Numbered from the stretch's first letter, positions 31,195 through 40,024 are shown. The stretch: 53,282 nt of DNA from Actinomycetota bacterium (GCA_018268605.1 JAFDWG010000331.1:1-53282), one strand, 5' to 3'. The notes: generated by a model from the sequence alone, not told the origin. Program-made: numbers and translations.

Positions 31195-32016
31195 TCAGTC
31201 GTAGCTGTAGAAGCCTGCGCCGGACTTCCGGCCGAGCTTCTCTTCACCGATCATCTCGACGAGCAGACCCGGTGGTTTGTGGGCCTGGTCACCGGAGTCG
31301 GCGAACAAGGCATCGCCGATAGCCTCGGCGACGTCGAGCCCGACGAAGTCGAGCAGCGCCAACGGGCCCATCGGATGGGCCGCGCCGAGCTTCATGCAGG
31401 TGTCGACCTCGCCCGCCTCCATGCCGGTGCGCTCCATCAACCGCACGCCGTCGAAGAGGTAGGGGAAGAGGAGGCGGTTGACGACGAAGCCCGCCTGGTC
31501 GGGGACCTCGACCGCGGTCTTGCCGAGCGCCGCGCACCAGGCCATCGCCCGCTCGCGGGCGGACCCGGCGCCGTCGGGGATGCAGACCTCGATCAGGGCC
31601 ATCCGCGGCACCGGGTTGAAGACGTGGAGGCCGTAGAGCCGAGGCACCCCGGCCTTCCCGGCGATGTCGCCGACGCCGAGGGAGGAGGTGGTGGTCGCCA
31701 GGTCGGCGTTCGGGCATGCCTCATCGAGCGATTTGACCAGCTCGGCCTTGGCGTCCAGCTCCTCGACGATCGCCTCGACGACGACGTCGCAGTCGGCAAG
31801 GTCCTTCGGATCGGTCGTCACCCGCAGGCGCGAGGGATCGGCGCCCTCGAGCTTCGCGCAGGCGGCGACGATCTTCTCCTCGGCCCGCCAAGCCGAGGCC
31901 TCCGACCGGGCCAGCACGATCGTGTCGGCAGTAGTGGTCGAGACCGCGGCGAGGCCGGTGGCGATGGCGCCGCTCCCCGCGATCCCCGGATTTTCGTACC
32001 CCTTCGAGTCGCTCAT
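31195..32016 (-). CDS. 3-hydroxyacyl-CoA dehydrogenase family protein
   Basis: 273 residues from ATG 32016. NAD-binding N-terminal domain (PGIAGSGAIATGLAAVSTTT, a GxGxxxxG loop), DCDVVVEAIVEELDAKAELV, then HVFNPVPRMALIEV with the catalytic His, and FVVNRLLFPYLFDGVRLMER opening the helical C-terminal domain (GAAHPMGPLALLDFVGLDVA and KLGRKSGAGFYSYD). It oxidises 3-hydroxyacyl-CoA to 3-ketoacyl-CoA in beta-oxidation or butyrate-type metabolism. The loop GSGAIA is slightly unlike the usual GaGtMG. Divergent from a thiolase with a shared operator between. Confidence 0.88.
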   Translation of the reverse strand: MSDSKGYENPGIAGSGAIATGLAAVSTTTADTIVLARSEASAWRAEEKIVAACAKLEGADPSRLRVTTDPKDLADCDVVVEAIVEELDAKAELVKSLDEACPNADLATTTSSLGVGDIAGKAGVPRLYGLHVFNPVPRMALIEVCIPDGAGSARERAMAWCAALGKTAVEVPDQAGFVVNRLLFPYLFDGVRLMERTGMEAGEVDTCMKLGAAHPMGPLALLDFVGLDVAEAIGDALFADSGDQAHKPPGLLVEMIGEEKLGRKSGAGFYSYD

Positions 32017-32059
32017 CGGCCGGTTTCCTATCAAGGTTTTTCGCCCGGCGCGGTGCGGT

Positions 32060-32076
32060 TGACCGACCCGTCAATC
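32060..32076. promoter_or_regulatory. Palindromic operator between the hydroxyacyl-CoA dehydrogenase and thiolase genes
   Basis: TGACCGACCCGTCAATC; the half-sites TGAC and GTCA are symmetric. It matches the site at 40091-40107 in 15 of 17 bases. Both sites stand before beta-oxidation genes, as expected for a TetR-type regulator of fatty acid metabolism. Confidence 0.6.
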
Positions 32077-32149
32077 AGGTGGAATATCGTTCTTCGGAAC
32101 CCCTCCTACATTTTGAGGTGGGCAAAACTTCGAGCACGGAGGACGACTG

Positions 32150-33331
32150 ATGGCAGACGGCAAAGGCAAGCTCGGCGGGCGTGAGGTAGTGATCGTCGAG
32201 GCGGTGCGTACCCCGGTCGGTCGCGGTCATCCGGAGAAGGGCTATTACAAGGACCTTCATCCCTCGAACCTCCTCGCCAAGACCTACTCGGAGCTGATCG
32301 ACCGCTCCGGGATCGACCCCGCAGAGGTCGGTGACGTGATCGCCGGCTGCGTCCAGCAGTGGGGCGAGCAGTCGATCAACATCGGCCGCAACGCCTGGCT
32401 CGAGGCGGGCCTGCCCCAGGAGGTCCCGGCGACCACCGTCGACCGCCAGTGCGGCTCCGCCCAGCAGGGCGTCAACTTCGCCGCGGCCCTGATCGCCGCG
32501 GGCGTCCACGACGTCGCGATCGGCAGCGGGGTCGAGCACATGGGGAAAAACTCCTTCGCCAAAGCCGGCGAGATGATGGGCGAGTACGGCTTCGCCTACT
32601 CCAAGGAGTTGATGGAGCGCTACGACCTGATCCCGCAAGGCCTTTCGGCGGAAATGATCGCCGACAAGTGGGAGATCCCGCGCTCGGAGATGGACGAACT
32701 CGGCCTGCGCTCCCAGCAACTGGCCAAACAGGCTACCGAGGAGGGCCGCTTCGAGCGGGAGATCATCCCGTTCCAGGTGAATGGCGACACCTACGTCACC
32801 GACCAGGGCCTGCGCGAGACGACGCTCGAGGGGCTCGCTGCGCTTCGGCCGGCCTTCAAGGAGGACGGCAAGATCACCGCGGGGAACTCCTCCCAGGTCT
32901 CCGACGGCGCCGCCGCGGTGTTGCTGATGGCGCGTGAGAAGGCCGACGAGCTGGGCCTGAAGCCGCGTGCGCGGATCTACGACATCACCACGGTCGGGGT
33001 CGATCCGGTGATCATGCTGACCGGCCCGATCCCCGCGACGCGCAAGCTCCTCGAGCGCAACGGGATGACGATCTCAGACATCGACCTGATCGAGATCAAC
33101 GAGGCCTTTGCCTCGGTCGTCGCCGCCTGGCAGCGGGAGATCGAACCCGACATGGACCGCGTCAACGTCAACGGCGGGGCGATCGCCCTCGGCCACCCGC
33201 TCGGCTCGACCGGCGGCCGGCTGATCACCACCCTGCTCCACGAGATGGAGCGCTCCGACAAGGAGATGGGGCTGGTGACGATGTGTTGCGGCGGCGGTCT
33301 CGGGACCGGGACGCTGATCCAGCGGGTCTGA
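32150..33331 (+). CDS. Thiolase, acetyl-CoA C-acyltransferase
   Basis: 393 residues. Catalytic Cys in [20 protein letters not shown] (about residue 93), active-site His in [19 protein letters not shown] and the second Cys in [22 protein letters not shown] is present as [13 protein letters not shown]. The complete set shows an active thiolase that cleaves 3-ketoacyl-CoA or condenses acyl-CoAs. SD GGAGGA at 32138-32143 is 6 bases from the ATG. It is paired with the divergent hydroxyacyl-CoA dehydrogenase for consecutive steps of beta-oxidation. Confidence 0.95.
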   Translation: MADGKGKLGGREVVIVEAVRTPVGRGHPEKGYYKDLHPSNLLAKTYSELIDRSGIDPAEVGDVIAGCVQQWGEQSINIGRNAWLEAGLPQEVPATTVDRQCGSAQQGVNFAAALIAAGVHDVAIGSGVEHMGKNSFAKAGEMMGEYGFAYSKELMERYDLIPQGLSAEMIADKWEIPRSEMDELGLRSQQLAKQATEEGRFEREIIPFQVNGDTYVTDQGLRETTLEGLAALRPAFKEDGKITAGNSSQVSDGAAAVLLMAREKADELGLKPRARIYDITTVGVDPVIMLTGPIPATRKLLERNGMTISDIDLIEINEAFASVVAAWQREIEPDMDRVNVNGGAIALGHPLGSTGGRLITTLLHEMERSDKEMGLVTMCCGGGLGTGTLIQRV

Positions 33332-33416
33332 TCCGAGCCCTCTCGGGACGCGTAGGGACCGGCGAGGACGCTAGCTTGGCGTCCTCGTCCGGACTCCCTA
33401 TTCGAGAGGATTTCCT

Positions 33417-33941
33417 TTGTATATGCGCAGAATCGCCGCGCTCGTCTTCGCCCTGCTGGCGCTCGGCCTCGTAGCCGCCGGCTGCGGTGGCGGCGGCGAC
33501 AGCACCGGTGCCAGCAGCAGTACCGACACCACCGGTGGCGAAACGACCGACGGTTCGACCGAATCAAGTGGCCCAGCGCCGACCAAGGCCGCCTTCATCA
33601 AGGAAGCCGACAAAGTCTGCAGCAAAGCCGAACTGAAACTGAGCGAAGAAGTCCTCGAATTCGCCAAAGAAAACGGCATCGACATCGAAAAAGAAGAAGA
33701 ACCGAGCGATGACCAGAAAACCGAAATCTACGAACAGATCGTGCTTCCGAACATCGCCAACCAGGCCAAGGAACTGGAAGCGCTGACGCCGCCGAAGGGC
33801 GACGAGGAGACGATCGAAGAACTCACCTCGACGCTCTCCGAAGAGGCCGAAAACGCCGATCCGTCGAACCTCGACGAAAACACCTTCGAGGACGCCTCCA
33901 AGATGGCGCAGGAATACGGCCTGCACAGCTGCGGGGCCTGA
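33417..33941 (+). CDS. Putative lipoprotein, Glu-rich
   Basis: 174 residues. Signal peptide [20 protein letters not shown] with lipobox VAAGC, a Gly/Ser/Thr linker, then a helical acidic domain that begins [20 protein letters not shown] and ends YGLHSCGA. The two Cys residues probably form a disulfide. Start is TTG at 33417, with GAGAGGA ending 6 bases upstream; ATG 33423 is 12 bases from it. Codon usage is distinctive: glutamate is almost always GAA, whereas neighbours use GAG. No partner gene is evident. Confidence 0.75.
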   Translation: MYMRRIAALVFALLALGLVAAGCGGGGDSTGASSSTDTTGGETTDGSTESSGPAPTKAAFIKEADKVCSKAELKLSEEVLEFAKENGIDIEKEEEPSDDQKTEIYEQIVLPNIANQAKELEALTPPKGDEETIEELTSTLSEEAENADPSNLDENTFEDASKMAQEYGLHSCGA

Positions 33942-33961
33942 GCGCTCGCCCCTCCGTCCGC

Positions 33962-33997
33962 CGGCCGCCCAGCCAGTAGATATATGCTGGGCGGCCG
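33962..33997. repeat. Perfect 12-bp hairpin abutting a start codon
   Basis: CGGCCGCCCAGC and GCTGGGCGGCCG flank 12 bases. The right arm ends at 33997 and the acyl-CoA dehydrogenase ATG is at 33998. The loop holds TATGCT (33983-33988), a -10 box 9 bases before the ATG. It may be a terminator of the lipoprotein gene or an operator over the promoter. Confidence 0.6.
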
Positions 33998-35179
33998 ATG
34001 GACCTGACGCTGTCACCATCGGAGGAGGGGTTCCGCGACGAGGTCGCGACCTGGCTGCGTGCCAACAACCCCGGCCCCGAACCGGAGGGCTCCCTCGACG
34101 AGGTGATGGCGTTCCGGCGCGAGTGGCAGCTGAAGCTGCACGCCGCCGGCTGGGCCGGGATCTCCTGGCCGAAGGAGTACGGCGGCCGAGGGGCCACCAT
34201 GATCGAGCAGGCGATCTTCGTCGGCGAGGCCGCGGCCCAGGAAGCGCCGAGCCCGGCCAACGTGCTCGGCCTCGCGATGGGCGGCCCGGTCGTCATCGCC
34301 CACGGTACCGAGGAGCAGAAGGCGCGTTACCTGGAGCCGATCCTGACCGGCGAGGAGATCTGGTGCCAGGGGTTCTCGGAGCCCGAGTCGGGCTCCGACC
34401 TCGCCTCGCTGAAGACGCGCGCCGTGAAGGACGGCGACGAATGGGTAGTCACCGGCCAGAAGGTGTGGACCACGTTCGCCCAGTACGCGAAGTGGTGCAT
34501 GCTCGTCGCCCGCACCGATCCCGACGCGCCCAAACATCAAGGCCTTACCTACTTCCTGATGGACATGGAGCAGGAGGGCGTCGAAGCCAAACCGCTTGTG
34601 CAGATCACCGGCGAGGGCGAGTTCAACGAGGTCTTCATCAGCGAGGCGCGGATCCCCGACGAGAACGTGGTCGGCGGGGTCGGCAACGGCTGGACCGTGG
34701 CGATCACGACGCTGATGAACGAGCGCGCCGGGCTCGCCTTCGGGGCGATCGCCGGGATTCAGAACAGCCTCGGCCGGCTGGCCGCGCTCGCCCGGGAAGT
34801 GCGTGAGGAGGGCGGCTCGACCGCCGCCGAGGACGCCTACTTCCGCCAGCGCATCGCCCAGCTCTTCATCGAGGCGGAGACGATGCGGTTGAACGCCTAC
34901 CGCGGGCTGACCAAGACTATGGAGTCCGGCATCCCCGGCCCGGAGGGTTCGCTCGGCAAGTGGCAGTGGGCCGACATCAACCAGGATCTGACCGAGCTGG
35001 CGCTCGAGATCGAGGGGACCTGGGCGGCGCTCGGGCGCGGCTCCGACGGGGCGATCGCCAATGGCGCCTGGCAGTACAACTTCCTCCGCTCGCGGGCCAA
35101 CTCGATCGAGGGCGGCACCACCGACATCCTCAAGAACATCATCGCCGAGCGGGTGCTCGGCCTGCCGCGGATGCGTTAG
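33998..35179 (+). CDS. Acyl-CoA dehydrogenase, first subunit of a pair
   Basis: 393 residues with the full acyl-CoA dehydrogenase fold. Seen: the N-terminal helices (AGWAGISWPKEYGGRGATMI), FAD/substrate strand WCQGFSEPESGSDLASLKTR, the beta-domain WVVTGQKVWTTFAQYAKWCM, and the C-terminal LRSRANSIEGGTTDILKNII with the ERVLGLPR ending. It removes two hydrogens from acyl-CoA to form the enoyl-CoA and passes electrons to ETF. The next gene is a second such dehydrogenase; adjacent pairs in actinobacteria (for example steroid side-chain enzymes) form mixed tetramers. Leaderless start. Confidence 0.9.
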   Translation: MDLTLSPSEEGFRDEVATWLRANNPGPEPEGSLDEVMAFRREWQLKLHAAGWAGISWPKEYGGRGATMIEQAIFVGEAAAQEAPSPANVLGLAMGGPVVIAHGTEEQKARYLEPILTGEEIWCQGFSEPESGSDLASLKTRAVKDGDEWVVTGQKVWTTFAQYAKWCMLVARTDPDAPKHQGLTYFLMDMEQEGVEAKPLVQITGEGEFNEVFISEARIPDENVVGGVGNGWTVAITTLMNERAGLAFGAIAGIQNSLGRLAALAREVREEGGSTAAEDAYFRQRIAQLFIEAETMRLNAYRGLTKTMESGIPGPEGSLGKWQWADINQDLTELALEIEGTWAALGRGSDGAIANGAWQYNFLRSRANSIEGGTTDILKNIIAERVLGLPRMR

Positions 35180-35207
35180 GAATGATGGAAGCGGGAGCGT
35201 TTTAGGG

Positions 35208-36314
35208 ATGTACTTCGATCTCACCGACGAGCAGGAAGCGATCCGCTCGACCGCCCACGACTTCCTCGCCTCGCGCTTCAAATCGGAGCGGATGCGGGAA
35301 ATCGCGGGGTCGGAGGACGGCACCGACGAGTCCGGCTGGAAGGAGATGGCCGAGCTCGGCTGGGCCGGGCTGGCGCTGCCGGAGGAGTGGGGTGGACAAG
35401 GCCTCGGCATCGTCGACCTCGCCGTGCTCTTCGAGGAGATGGGCTACGCGCTCGCACCGTCGCCGCTCTTCTCCAACACCGTGGTCGGCCTGGCCCTCGC
35501 CGGGAGCGCCTCCGACGAGCAGAAGGAGCGTTGGCTGCGCCCGCTCGCCGAGGGGACCGCGCGCGGGACCCAGGCGATGGTGGACGCCGGCTCGACCGGC
35601 ACGCCGGGCGCCTACCCGATGAAGGACGAGGCCGATGGCGACGGGGTAGTCCTCACCGGCAAGAAGCAGCTGGTCGCCGACGCGGCCGGCGCCTCCTTCT
35701 TCCTCGTCGCGACGAGCGACGGCCGCCGCCACGTCGTCCCCGCCGACTCCGACGGCCTCACCGTCACTCCGGAGATCTCGATCGACCCTACGCGTCGCCT
35801 CTCCACGGTCACCTTCGCGGGCGTCCGCGTCCCGGCCGAGAACACGCTGCCAGGCCACGGTGCCGAGTTCCAGCGGGCCTACCTGCTCGGCGCGGTGGCG
35901 CTCGCCGCCGAGTCGACCGGGATCGCGCAGCGCACTCTCGACATGGCGGTCGCCTACGCCAAAGATCGCCAACAGTTCGGCCGCCCGATCGGCGCCTACC
36001 AGGCGGTCTCGCACCGGTGCGCGCAGATGCTGCTGGAGACCGAGAACTCGCGCTCGGCGGTCTACGGGGCGGCCTGGGCGGCCGATGCCGACCCCGACGC
36101 CTTCCCGCTCTCGGCCTCGATGGCGAAGGCGTATGCCTCCGACGCCGGCTGGCGCGTCCCCGACGCCTCGATCCAGGTGCATGGCGGCATCGGCTTCACC
36201 TGGGAGCACGACCTGCACTTCTTCCTCAAGCGGGGCCGGGCGAACGCCTCGCTGTACGGGGACGCGCGCTGGCACCGCGAGCAGGTGGCCAAGCGAGTCC
36301 TCATCCCCACTTGA
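35208..36314 (+). CDS. Acyl-CoA dehydrogenase, second subunit of a pair
   Basis: 368 residues, distantly related to the preceding gene. Seen: DLTDEQEAIRSTAHDFLASR, GWAGLALPEEWGGQGLGIVD, the C-terminal AVAYAKDRQQFGRPIGAYQA and SIQVHGGIGFTWEHDLHFF. The beta domain lacks a clear SExxxGSD motif; it reads MVDAGSTGTPGAYPM instead. In mixed tetramers of this kind one subunit often lacks catalytic or FAD residues. An SD-like GGGAG lies about 13 bases before the ATG. Its stop overlaps the start of the LLM gene. Confidence 0.87.
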   Translation: MYFDLTDEQEAIRSTAHDFLASRFKSERMREIAGSEDGTDESGWKEMAELGWAGLALPEEWGGQGLGIVDLAVLFEEMGYALAPSPLFSNTVVGLALAGSASDEQKERWLRPLAEGTARGTQAMVDAGSTGTPGAYPMKDEADGDGVVLTGKKQLVADAAGASFFLVATSDGRRHVVPADSDGLTVTPEISIDPTRRLSTVTFAGVRVPAENTLPGHGAEFQRAYLLGAVALAAESTGIAQRTLDMAVAYAKDRQQFGRPIGAYQAVSHRCAQMLLETENSRSAVYGAAWAADADPDAFPLSASMAKAYASDAGWRVPDASIQVHGGIGFTWEHDLHFFLKRGRANASLYGDARWHREQVAKRVLIPT

Positions 36315-37348
36315 GCGCGCTCCAGCGGATCTCGGTCGCCGCGATCGGCAACTCGATCGCCGACCTCGAGGCGGAGACGCTGCGCGCCGAGGCGGCCGGG
36401 ATCGAGTGCGTCTGGGCGCCGGAACTCTTCCGCGCGGCCGACACCCAGGCCGCCTACCTGGCGGCGAAGACCGAGCGGATCGGGGTCGGCACCGGCATCA
36501 CCTGGGCCTTCACCCGCAGCCCCTTCGTCCACGCGATCACCGCCCTGGACATCGACGAGATGTCGGGCGGACGTTTCCGCCTCGGCCTCGGCTCCGGCGT
36601 CAAGCGCCTGAACGAGACCTGGCACAACGCCGATTACGGTCGGCCCGCGCCGCACCTGCGCGAGGCGATCGAGGTCACCCGGCTGATCATGCGGCAGGCC
36701 GGCAAGGGCGAACCGATCCGCTACGAGGGCGACTACTACGACATCGAGATCAGGGGCTGGGTCCGTCCGCACCCGGTCGCCCGTGAGACGCCACCGCCGA
36801 TCTACGTCGCCGCCCTGCAGGCCGGGATGTCGCGGATGGCGGGCGACGTGGGCGACGGCCTGATCGGCCATCCGATCCAGAGCCTGATGTGGATCGACGA
36901 GGTGGTCCTCCCCGGCTTCGAAGGGGGCCTATGGCGCTCCGGCCGCAGGCGCGAGGACTTCGACTACATCCCGACCGTCTGCTGCGCGATCGACGACGAC
37001 GAGGGCCGCGCCCTCGACATGGCCCGCCGCACGATCGCCTTCTACGCCACGGTCAAGAGCTACGCGCCCCTCTGGGAGATGCATGGCTTCGAGTCCGCCG
37101 CCGCCGAGGCCGCCGAAGCTTTCCGCCGCGGCGACCTCGCCGCCGTCCCCGCCGCGATCCCCGACGAGATGGTCGAGGCCTACTGCGCAGCCGGCCCCCT
37201 CGACAAGGTCCGCGAACGCGTCGAGGCGACCGCGCAACGCGCCGACGGACTCTTCCTGACGCCGCCGACGTACTTCATCTCTCCCGAGGAGCTGAGCGAG
37301 TTCCAGGACCGGATCATCGACGCCTTCGGGCCGGCGGTCGCGGCGTAG
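36311..37348 (+). CDS. LLM-class F420-dependent oxidoreductase
   Basis: 345 residues. TIM-barrel luciferase-like monooxygenase fold. Seen: LRAEAAGIECVWAPELFRAA, TERIGVGTGITWAFTRSPF, ALDIDEMSGGRFRLGLGSGV (the family's G.sGR..LGlG.G signature), and PIYVAALQAGMSRMAGDVGD. These enzymes use F420 or FMN to oxidise or reduce organic substrates. The TTG start at 36311 overlaps the stop of the second acyl-CoA dehydrogenase (TTGA), so the three genes make one operon, probably for breakdown of a particular carboxylic acid or sterol side chain. Substrate unknown. Confidence 0.88.
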   Translation: MSALQRISVAAIGNSIADLEAETLRAEAAGIECVWAPELFRAADTQAAYLAAKTERIGVGTGITWAFTRSPFVHAITALDIDEMSGGRFRLGLGSGVKRLNETWHNADYGRPAPHLREAIEVTRLIMRQAGKGEPIRYEGDYYDIEIRGWVRPHPVARETPPPIYVAALQAGMSRMAGDVGDGLIGHPIQSLMWIDEVVLPGFEGGLWRSGRRREDFDYIPTVCCAIDDDEGRALDMARRTIAFYATVKSYAPLWEMHGFESAAAEAAEAFRRGDLAAVPAAIPDEMVEAYCAAGPLDKVRERVEATAQRADGLFLTPPTYFISPEELSEFQDRIIDAFGPAVAA

Positions 37349-37356
37349 CTCGGGGA

Positions 37357-37388
37357 GCCTGTGGCCGTGGCCGAGATGGCCCGGGGAT
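37357..37388 (+). repeat. Fragment of the intergenic palindromic element
   Basis: GCCTGTGGCCGTGGCCGAGA followed by TGGCC matches the right half of the hairpin at 41461-41487. The left half is missing. Confidence 0.5.
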
Positions 37389-37416
37389 CTGAGGAGAGGC
37401 GGCAGAGCGCCCAGAA

Positions 37417-37710
37417 CTAGACCCCCCGATTCATCTCCCGCTGTACGTCCTCCTCGGTGATCCGGTTGCTCGGGCCATACGCCTTCCAGCCTTGGGCGAC
37501 GATGCCGATGGCGGCGCCGAGCATCACCCATACCGGCCAGAAGTAGCCGCCTTCGCCGAGGGCCCAGATGACGACGGTGACCACGACGGCGAAAAGGCCT
37601 CCGGCGAGGACGCCTTTGAAGTCCTGCTTCATCTTCAGGCGCTGGATCGCGAGTTCGCGCGCGTCGTCGGGGGAGTCGACGCCTTGCTCTGGTGCGAGAG
37701 GAGTGTCCAT
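37417..37710 (-). CDS. 2TM-domain protein
   Basis: 97 residues. The pattern AIQRLKMKQDFKGVLAGGLF, VVVTVVIWALGEGGYFWPVW and VMLGAAIGIVAQGWKAYGPS fits the 2TM domain (two helices with a conserved charged lead-in and YFWP loop). It ends in a short helix TEEDVQREMNRG. 2TM proteins are of unknown function, some fused to histidine kinases; this one stands alone downstream of the metallo-hydrolase gene. Confidence 0.75.
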   Translation of the reverse strand: MDTPLAPEQGVDSPDDARELAIQRLKMKQDFKGVLAGGLFAVVVTVVIWALGEGGYFWPVWVMLGAAIGIVAQGWKAYGPSNRITEEDVQREMNRGV

Positions 37711-37737
37711 GCCGCGATCGTAGCGGCGGCTTTGCGC

Positions 37738-38403
37738 TCAGTCCACGGGGAGCGCGGCGGCGAAGCTGGTGAATTCGTCCATGTCGGTGATCGCGGGACC
37801 GTGGCCGGGGAGGATCAGGGTGGGCTCCAGGGCCGCCAGCTTGCGGATCGAGCGGCGGTTCTCATCCGGGTCGTAGGTCATCTCGTCAGGCGGCTCGCGG
37901 ACGCCGGGCATCAGGGTCAGGTAGCTCATGTTGCGGACCACGTCGCCGCAGATCGCCACCCGGTCGGAGTCGCGGAAGAAGATCACCTCACCCGGCGCGT
38001 GGCCGGGGGCGTGGATGACGCGGAAGCCGGCGACCTCGTCGCCCTCGTTCAGCACCCGGTCGACCTTGTGCGGCGGGCCGGTCCAGATCTTGTCGTAGAT
38101 CCGGGGGAGGAGGGCCTTGCCGGAGCCGACCGGCGCCCGTCCCTCCATCGCGTCGACGTCGTCGGCGTGACACGCGAGCGGCACCTTGTGCGACTCGCAC
38201 ACCCACTTGGCACAGCCCTGATGGTCCGGGTGGACGTGGGTGAGGGCGACTTCGGCGATCTCGACGCCGACCAGGTCGCTGAAGATCCGCCGCCGGTCCC
38301 AGCGCCGTCCGGCGTCGATCAGCACGTTCTCCGCCAGGTAGACGTTGATCGTCGGCGCCGGCAACTCCTTGACGCGCCAGACACCGGAGGCCAGGCGCTT
38401 CAT
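37738..38403 (-). CDS. MBL-fold metallo-hydrolase
   Basis: 221 residues. Zinc-binding motif LTHVHPDHQGCAKWVCESHK (HxHxDH), VIHAPGHAPGEVIFFRDSDR with the third His and ICGDVVRNM with the bridging Asp. LILPGHGPAITDM carries the last His. It is a metal-dependent hydrolase; family members act on thioesters, lactams or glyoxalase II substrates, and no specific call is possible. It lies nine bases downstream of the small 82-residue gene and is probably in one operon with it and the cell-wall-binding gene. Confidence 0.85.
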   Translation of the reverse strand: MKRLASGVWRVKELPAPTINVYLAENVLIDAGRRWDRRRIFSDLVGVEIAEVALTHVHPDHQGCAKWVCESHKVPLACHADDVDAMEGRAPVGSGKALLPRIYDKIWTGPPHKVDRVLNEGDEVAGFRVIHAPGHAPGEVIFFRDSDRVAICGDVVRNMSYLTLMPGVREPPDEMTYDPDENRRSIRKLAALEPTLILPGHGPAITDMDEFTSFAAALPVD

Positions 38404-38412
38404 CGGCTCGGC

Positions 38413-38661
38413 CTAGTGCGCGATACCGAGCCCGTGGCGTGGCTCGCCGCTGTTGTCGGAGAGCTTCTGCAGGCGGGCGATCTGCCGTTCGCCTTCGAGG
38501 CGGACGGGGTGGCCGGCCGGGAAGGGCTCGATCAGCCGCGCGATCCGATTGCGGATCTGCAGCGCGAAGTGGGGGGTCGCCGGGCCCGCGAGGGCACGGA
38601 TGTCCTCGACCGTGATGCCTTGCTCGCCGCCGAGCAGCTCTGGGTTCTCCGCCTCACTCAT
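38413..38661 (-). CDS. Small hypothetical protein (82 aa)
   Basis: From an ATG overlapping the stop of the upstream gene by four bases. The core GITVEDIRALAGPATPHFAL and QIRNRIARLIEPFPAGHPVR is helical; ERQIARLQKLSDNSGEPRHG ends it. No signal peptide. No family recognised. The overlaps on both sides suggest it works with the cell-wall-binding protein or the metallo-hydrolase. Confidence 0.65.
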   Translation of the reverse strand: MSEAENPELLGGEQGITVEDIRALAGPATPHFALQIRNRIARLIEPFPAGHPVRLEGERQIARLQKLSDNSGEPRHGLGIAH

Positions 38662-40016
38662 TCTTCGCTCCCGATCTTCGCCAATTCGGCGACTTCGTTG
38701 ACTTCCGCTTGCTGTGCGACGCTGATCTGCCCGGCATCGCCGACGATCCAGACGTGGTTGTAGAAGGCCCGCGTCGGGTCGGTGGTGTAGCCAGGCTTGA
38801 CGTCGAGGAAGTAGCCGCGCAATTCGGATGGCAGCGTATCGACGGAATCGGTGAGGAGCAACGGACCCCAGGTGCCCGATGCCGAGAGGGGCGCCGCCGC
38901 GGCCGCTTCCTGGGGCGAGTCGGAGCGGACGAGGACGAAGCCGTGGCCGGGGTCGGTGACGTGCCAGCCGAACTTGCCTTCGTCGAAGCGGGCGAAGGCG
39001 ATCGCCGCCGCGACCGGGTTGTCGCCGCTGATCCGCTGCACCTCGGCGCCGGTGACGCCTTCAACTTCCTTCAGGACCTTGCCGCTGATCGCCGAGCCCG
39101 GTCCGAGCGCGTAGACCGGGACGCCTTCGGCGTGGCGCAGCGCCGCGATCGTCTGTTGCGGCAGTTCCTTGGCGTCGGTGAAAAGGACCGGGTCCCCGGA
39201 GCGGGCGGCGTAGGCGGCGGCGGGCGCCGCGAAGGCCGGTTCGGAGCTGGAGGCGAGCAGGATCGCTTCCGGCCGGCCGCCGGCGATCCGGTCGCGCATC
39301 CGGGCGATTGCCGCCGCCTCGCCCGCGGCGTCGGCGGCAGCCACCTTGGCGGCGCTCATCCCCTTCGGCACCTGGACGTTGCCGATCGCCAGCACGGCTG
39401 CGCCACCGGAGGCCGCGCCGCCGTGGGGCTGCAGGATGCCGAGCGCTTCCGCGGTCGGATCGGGGACCCCTTCGGCTTCGCCGTAGAGGAGCGGCGCGCG
39501 GATCGGTTCGGCCATCAGCACGGCCGCCGCGATGGCGCCGGCCCAGTCTTCGGAATCGACCAGGGCGACCGCGACCGGCCGCTGCTTGTCGTTGGTCCCG
39601 GGGAAGACGGCGAGCGCGGCGGCGGCGGCGTTCGAGGCCGGGTTGGGACCGCCGATCCGGGTCGTGTTGGAGGTGGCGAAGGAGGGATAGCCGAGTTCGT
39701 CGGTGCTCCCTTCATCGGGAGCTTCGCCGCCTGAGGAGCCCTGTTCAGGCGCTTCGGAGGCGACGGCCGCGGTGGCCGTCGACGGCGCCGCCCGGTCGTG
39801 CGACTTCTTCGAGCCGCCTCCGAGGGTCAGGGCGAGAACGATGAACCCGACCGCGATCACGACCAGGGCGGAGACCAGCTTGATCGGCCCGGGGACGCCG
39901 CGCCGTCGCCGAGGCGGCGGTTTCGGCTTCTCCTCGGTCTGTTGCGGCTCTTCGACGCTCTCCGGAGAGCCCTGCTTGCCCTCCACGTCGGCGTTGATCG
40001 GTCGGTCGGCGCTCAC
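38658..40016 (-). CDS. Cell-wall-binding repeat 2-type membrane-anchored protein
   Basis: About 452 residues from GTG 40016. Acidic, Pro-rich cytosolic head, then one helix IKLVSALVVIAVGFIVLALT, then an exported region. Repeats of the cell wall-binding (CWB2) kind are recognisable: TSNTTRIGGPNPASNAAAAA, PILLYGE-like segment APLLYGEAEGVPDPTAEALG, AVYALGPGSAIS-like VPVYALGPGSAISGKVLKEV and VQRISGDNPVAAAIAFARF. This matches the layout of proteins that hold onto anionic cell wall polymers. The upstream TTG (40025) is not used, because TAGCTT at 40025-40030 ends 8 bases before the GTG. Confidence 0.75.
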   Translation of the reverse strand: MSADRPINADVEGKQGSPESVEEPQQTEEKPKPPPRRRRGVPGPIKLVSALVVIAVGFIVLALTLGGGSKKSHDRAAPSTATAAVASEAPEQGSSGGEAPDEGSTDELGYPSFATSNTTRIGGPNPASNAAAAALAVFPGTNDKQRPVAVALVDSEDWAGAIAAAVLMAEPIRAPLLYGEAEGVPDPTAEALGILQPHGGAASGGAAVLAIGNVQVPKGMSAAKVAAADAAGEAAAIARMRDRIAGGRPEAILLASSSEPAFAAPAAAYAARSGDPVLFTDAKELPQQTIAALRHAEGVPVYALGPGSAISGKVLKEVEGVTGAEVQRISGDNPVAAAIAFARFDEGKFGWHVTDPGHGFVLVRSDSPQEAAAAAPLSASGTWGPLLLTDSVDTLPSELRGYFLDVKPGYTTDPTRAFYNHVWIVGDAGQISVAQQAEVNEVAELAKIGSEE

Positions 40017-40024
40017 CCGACCCA

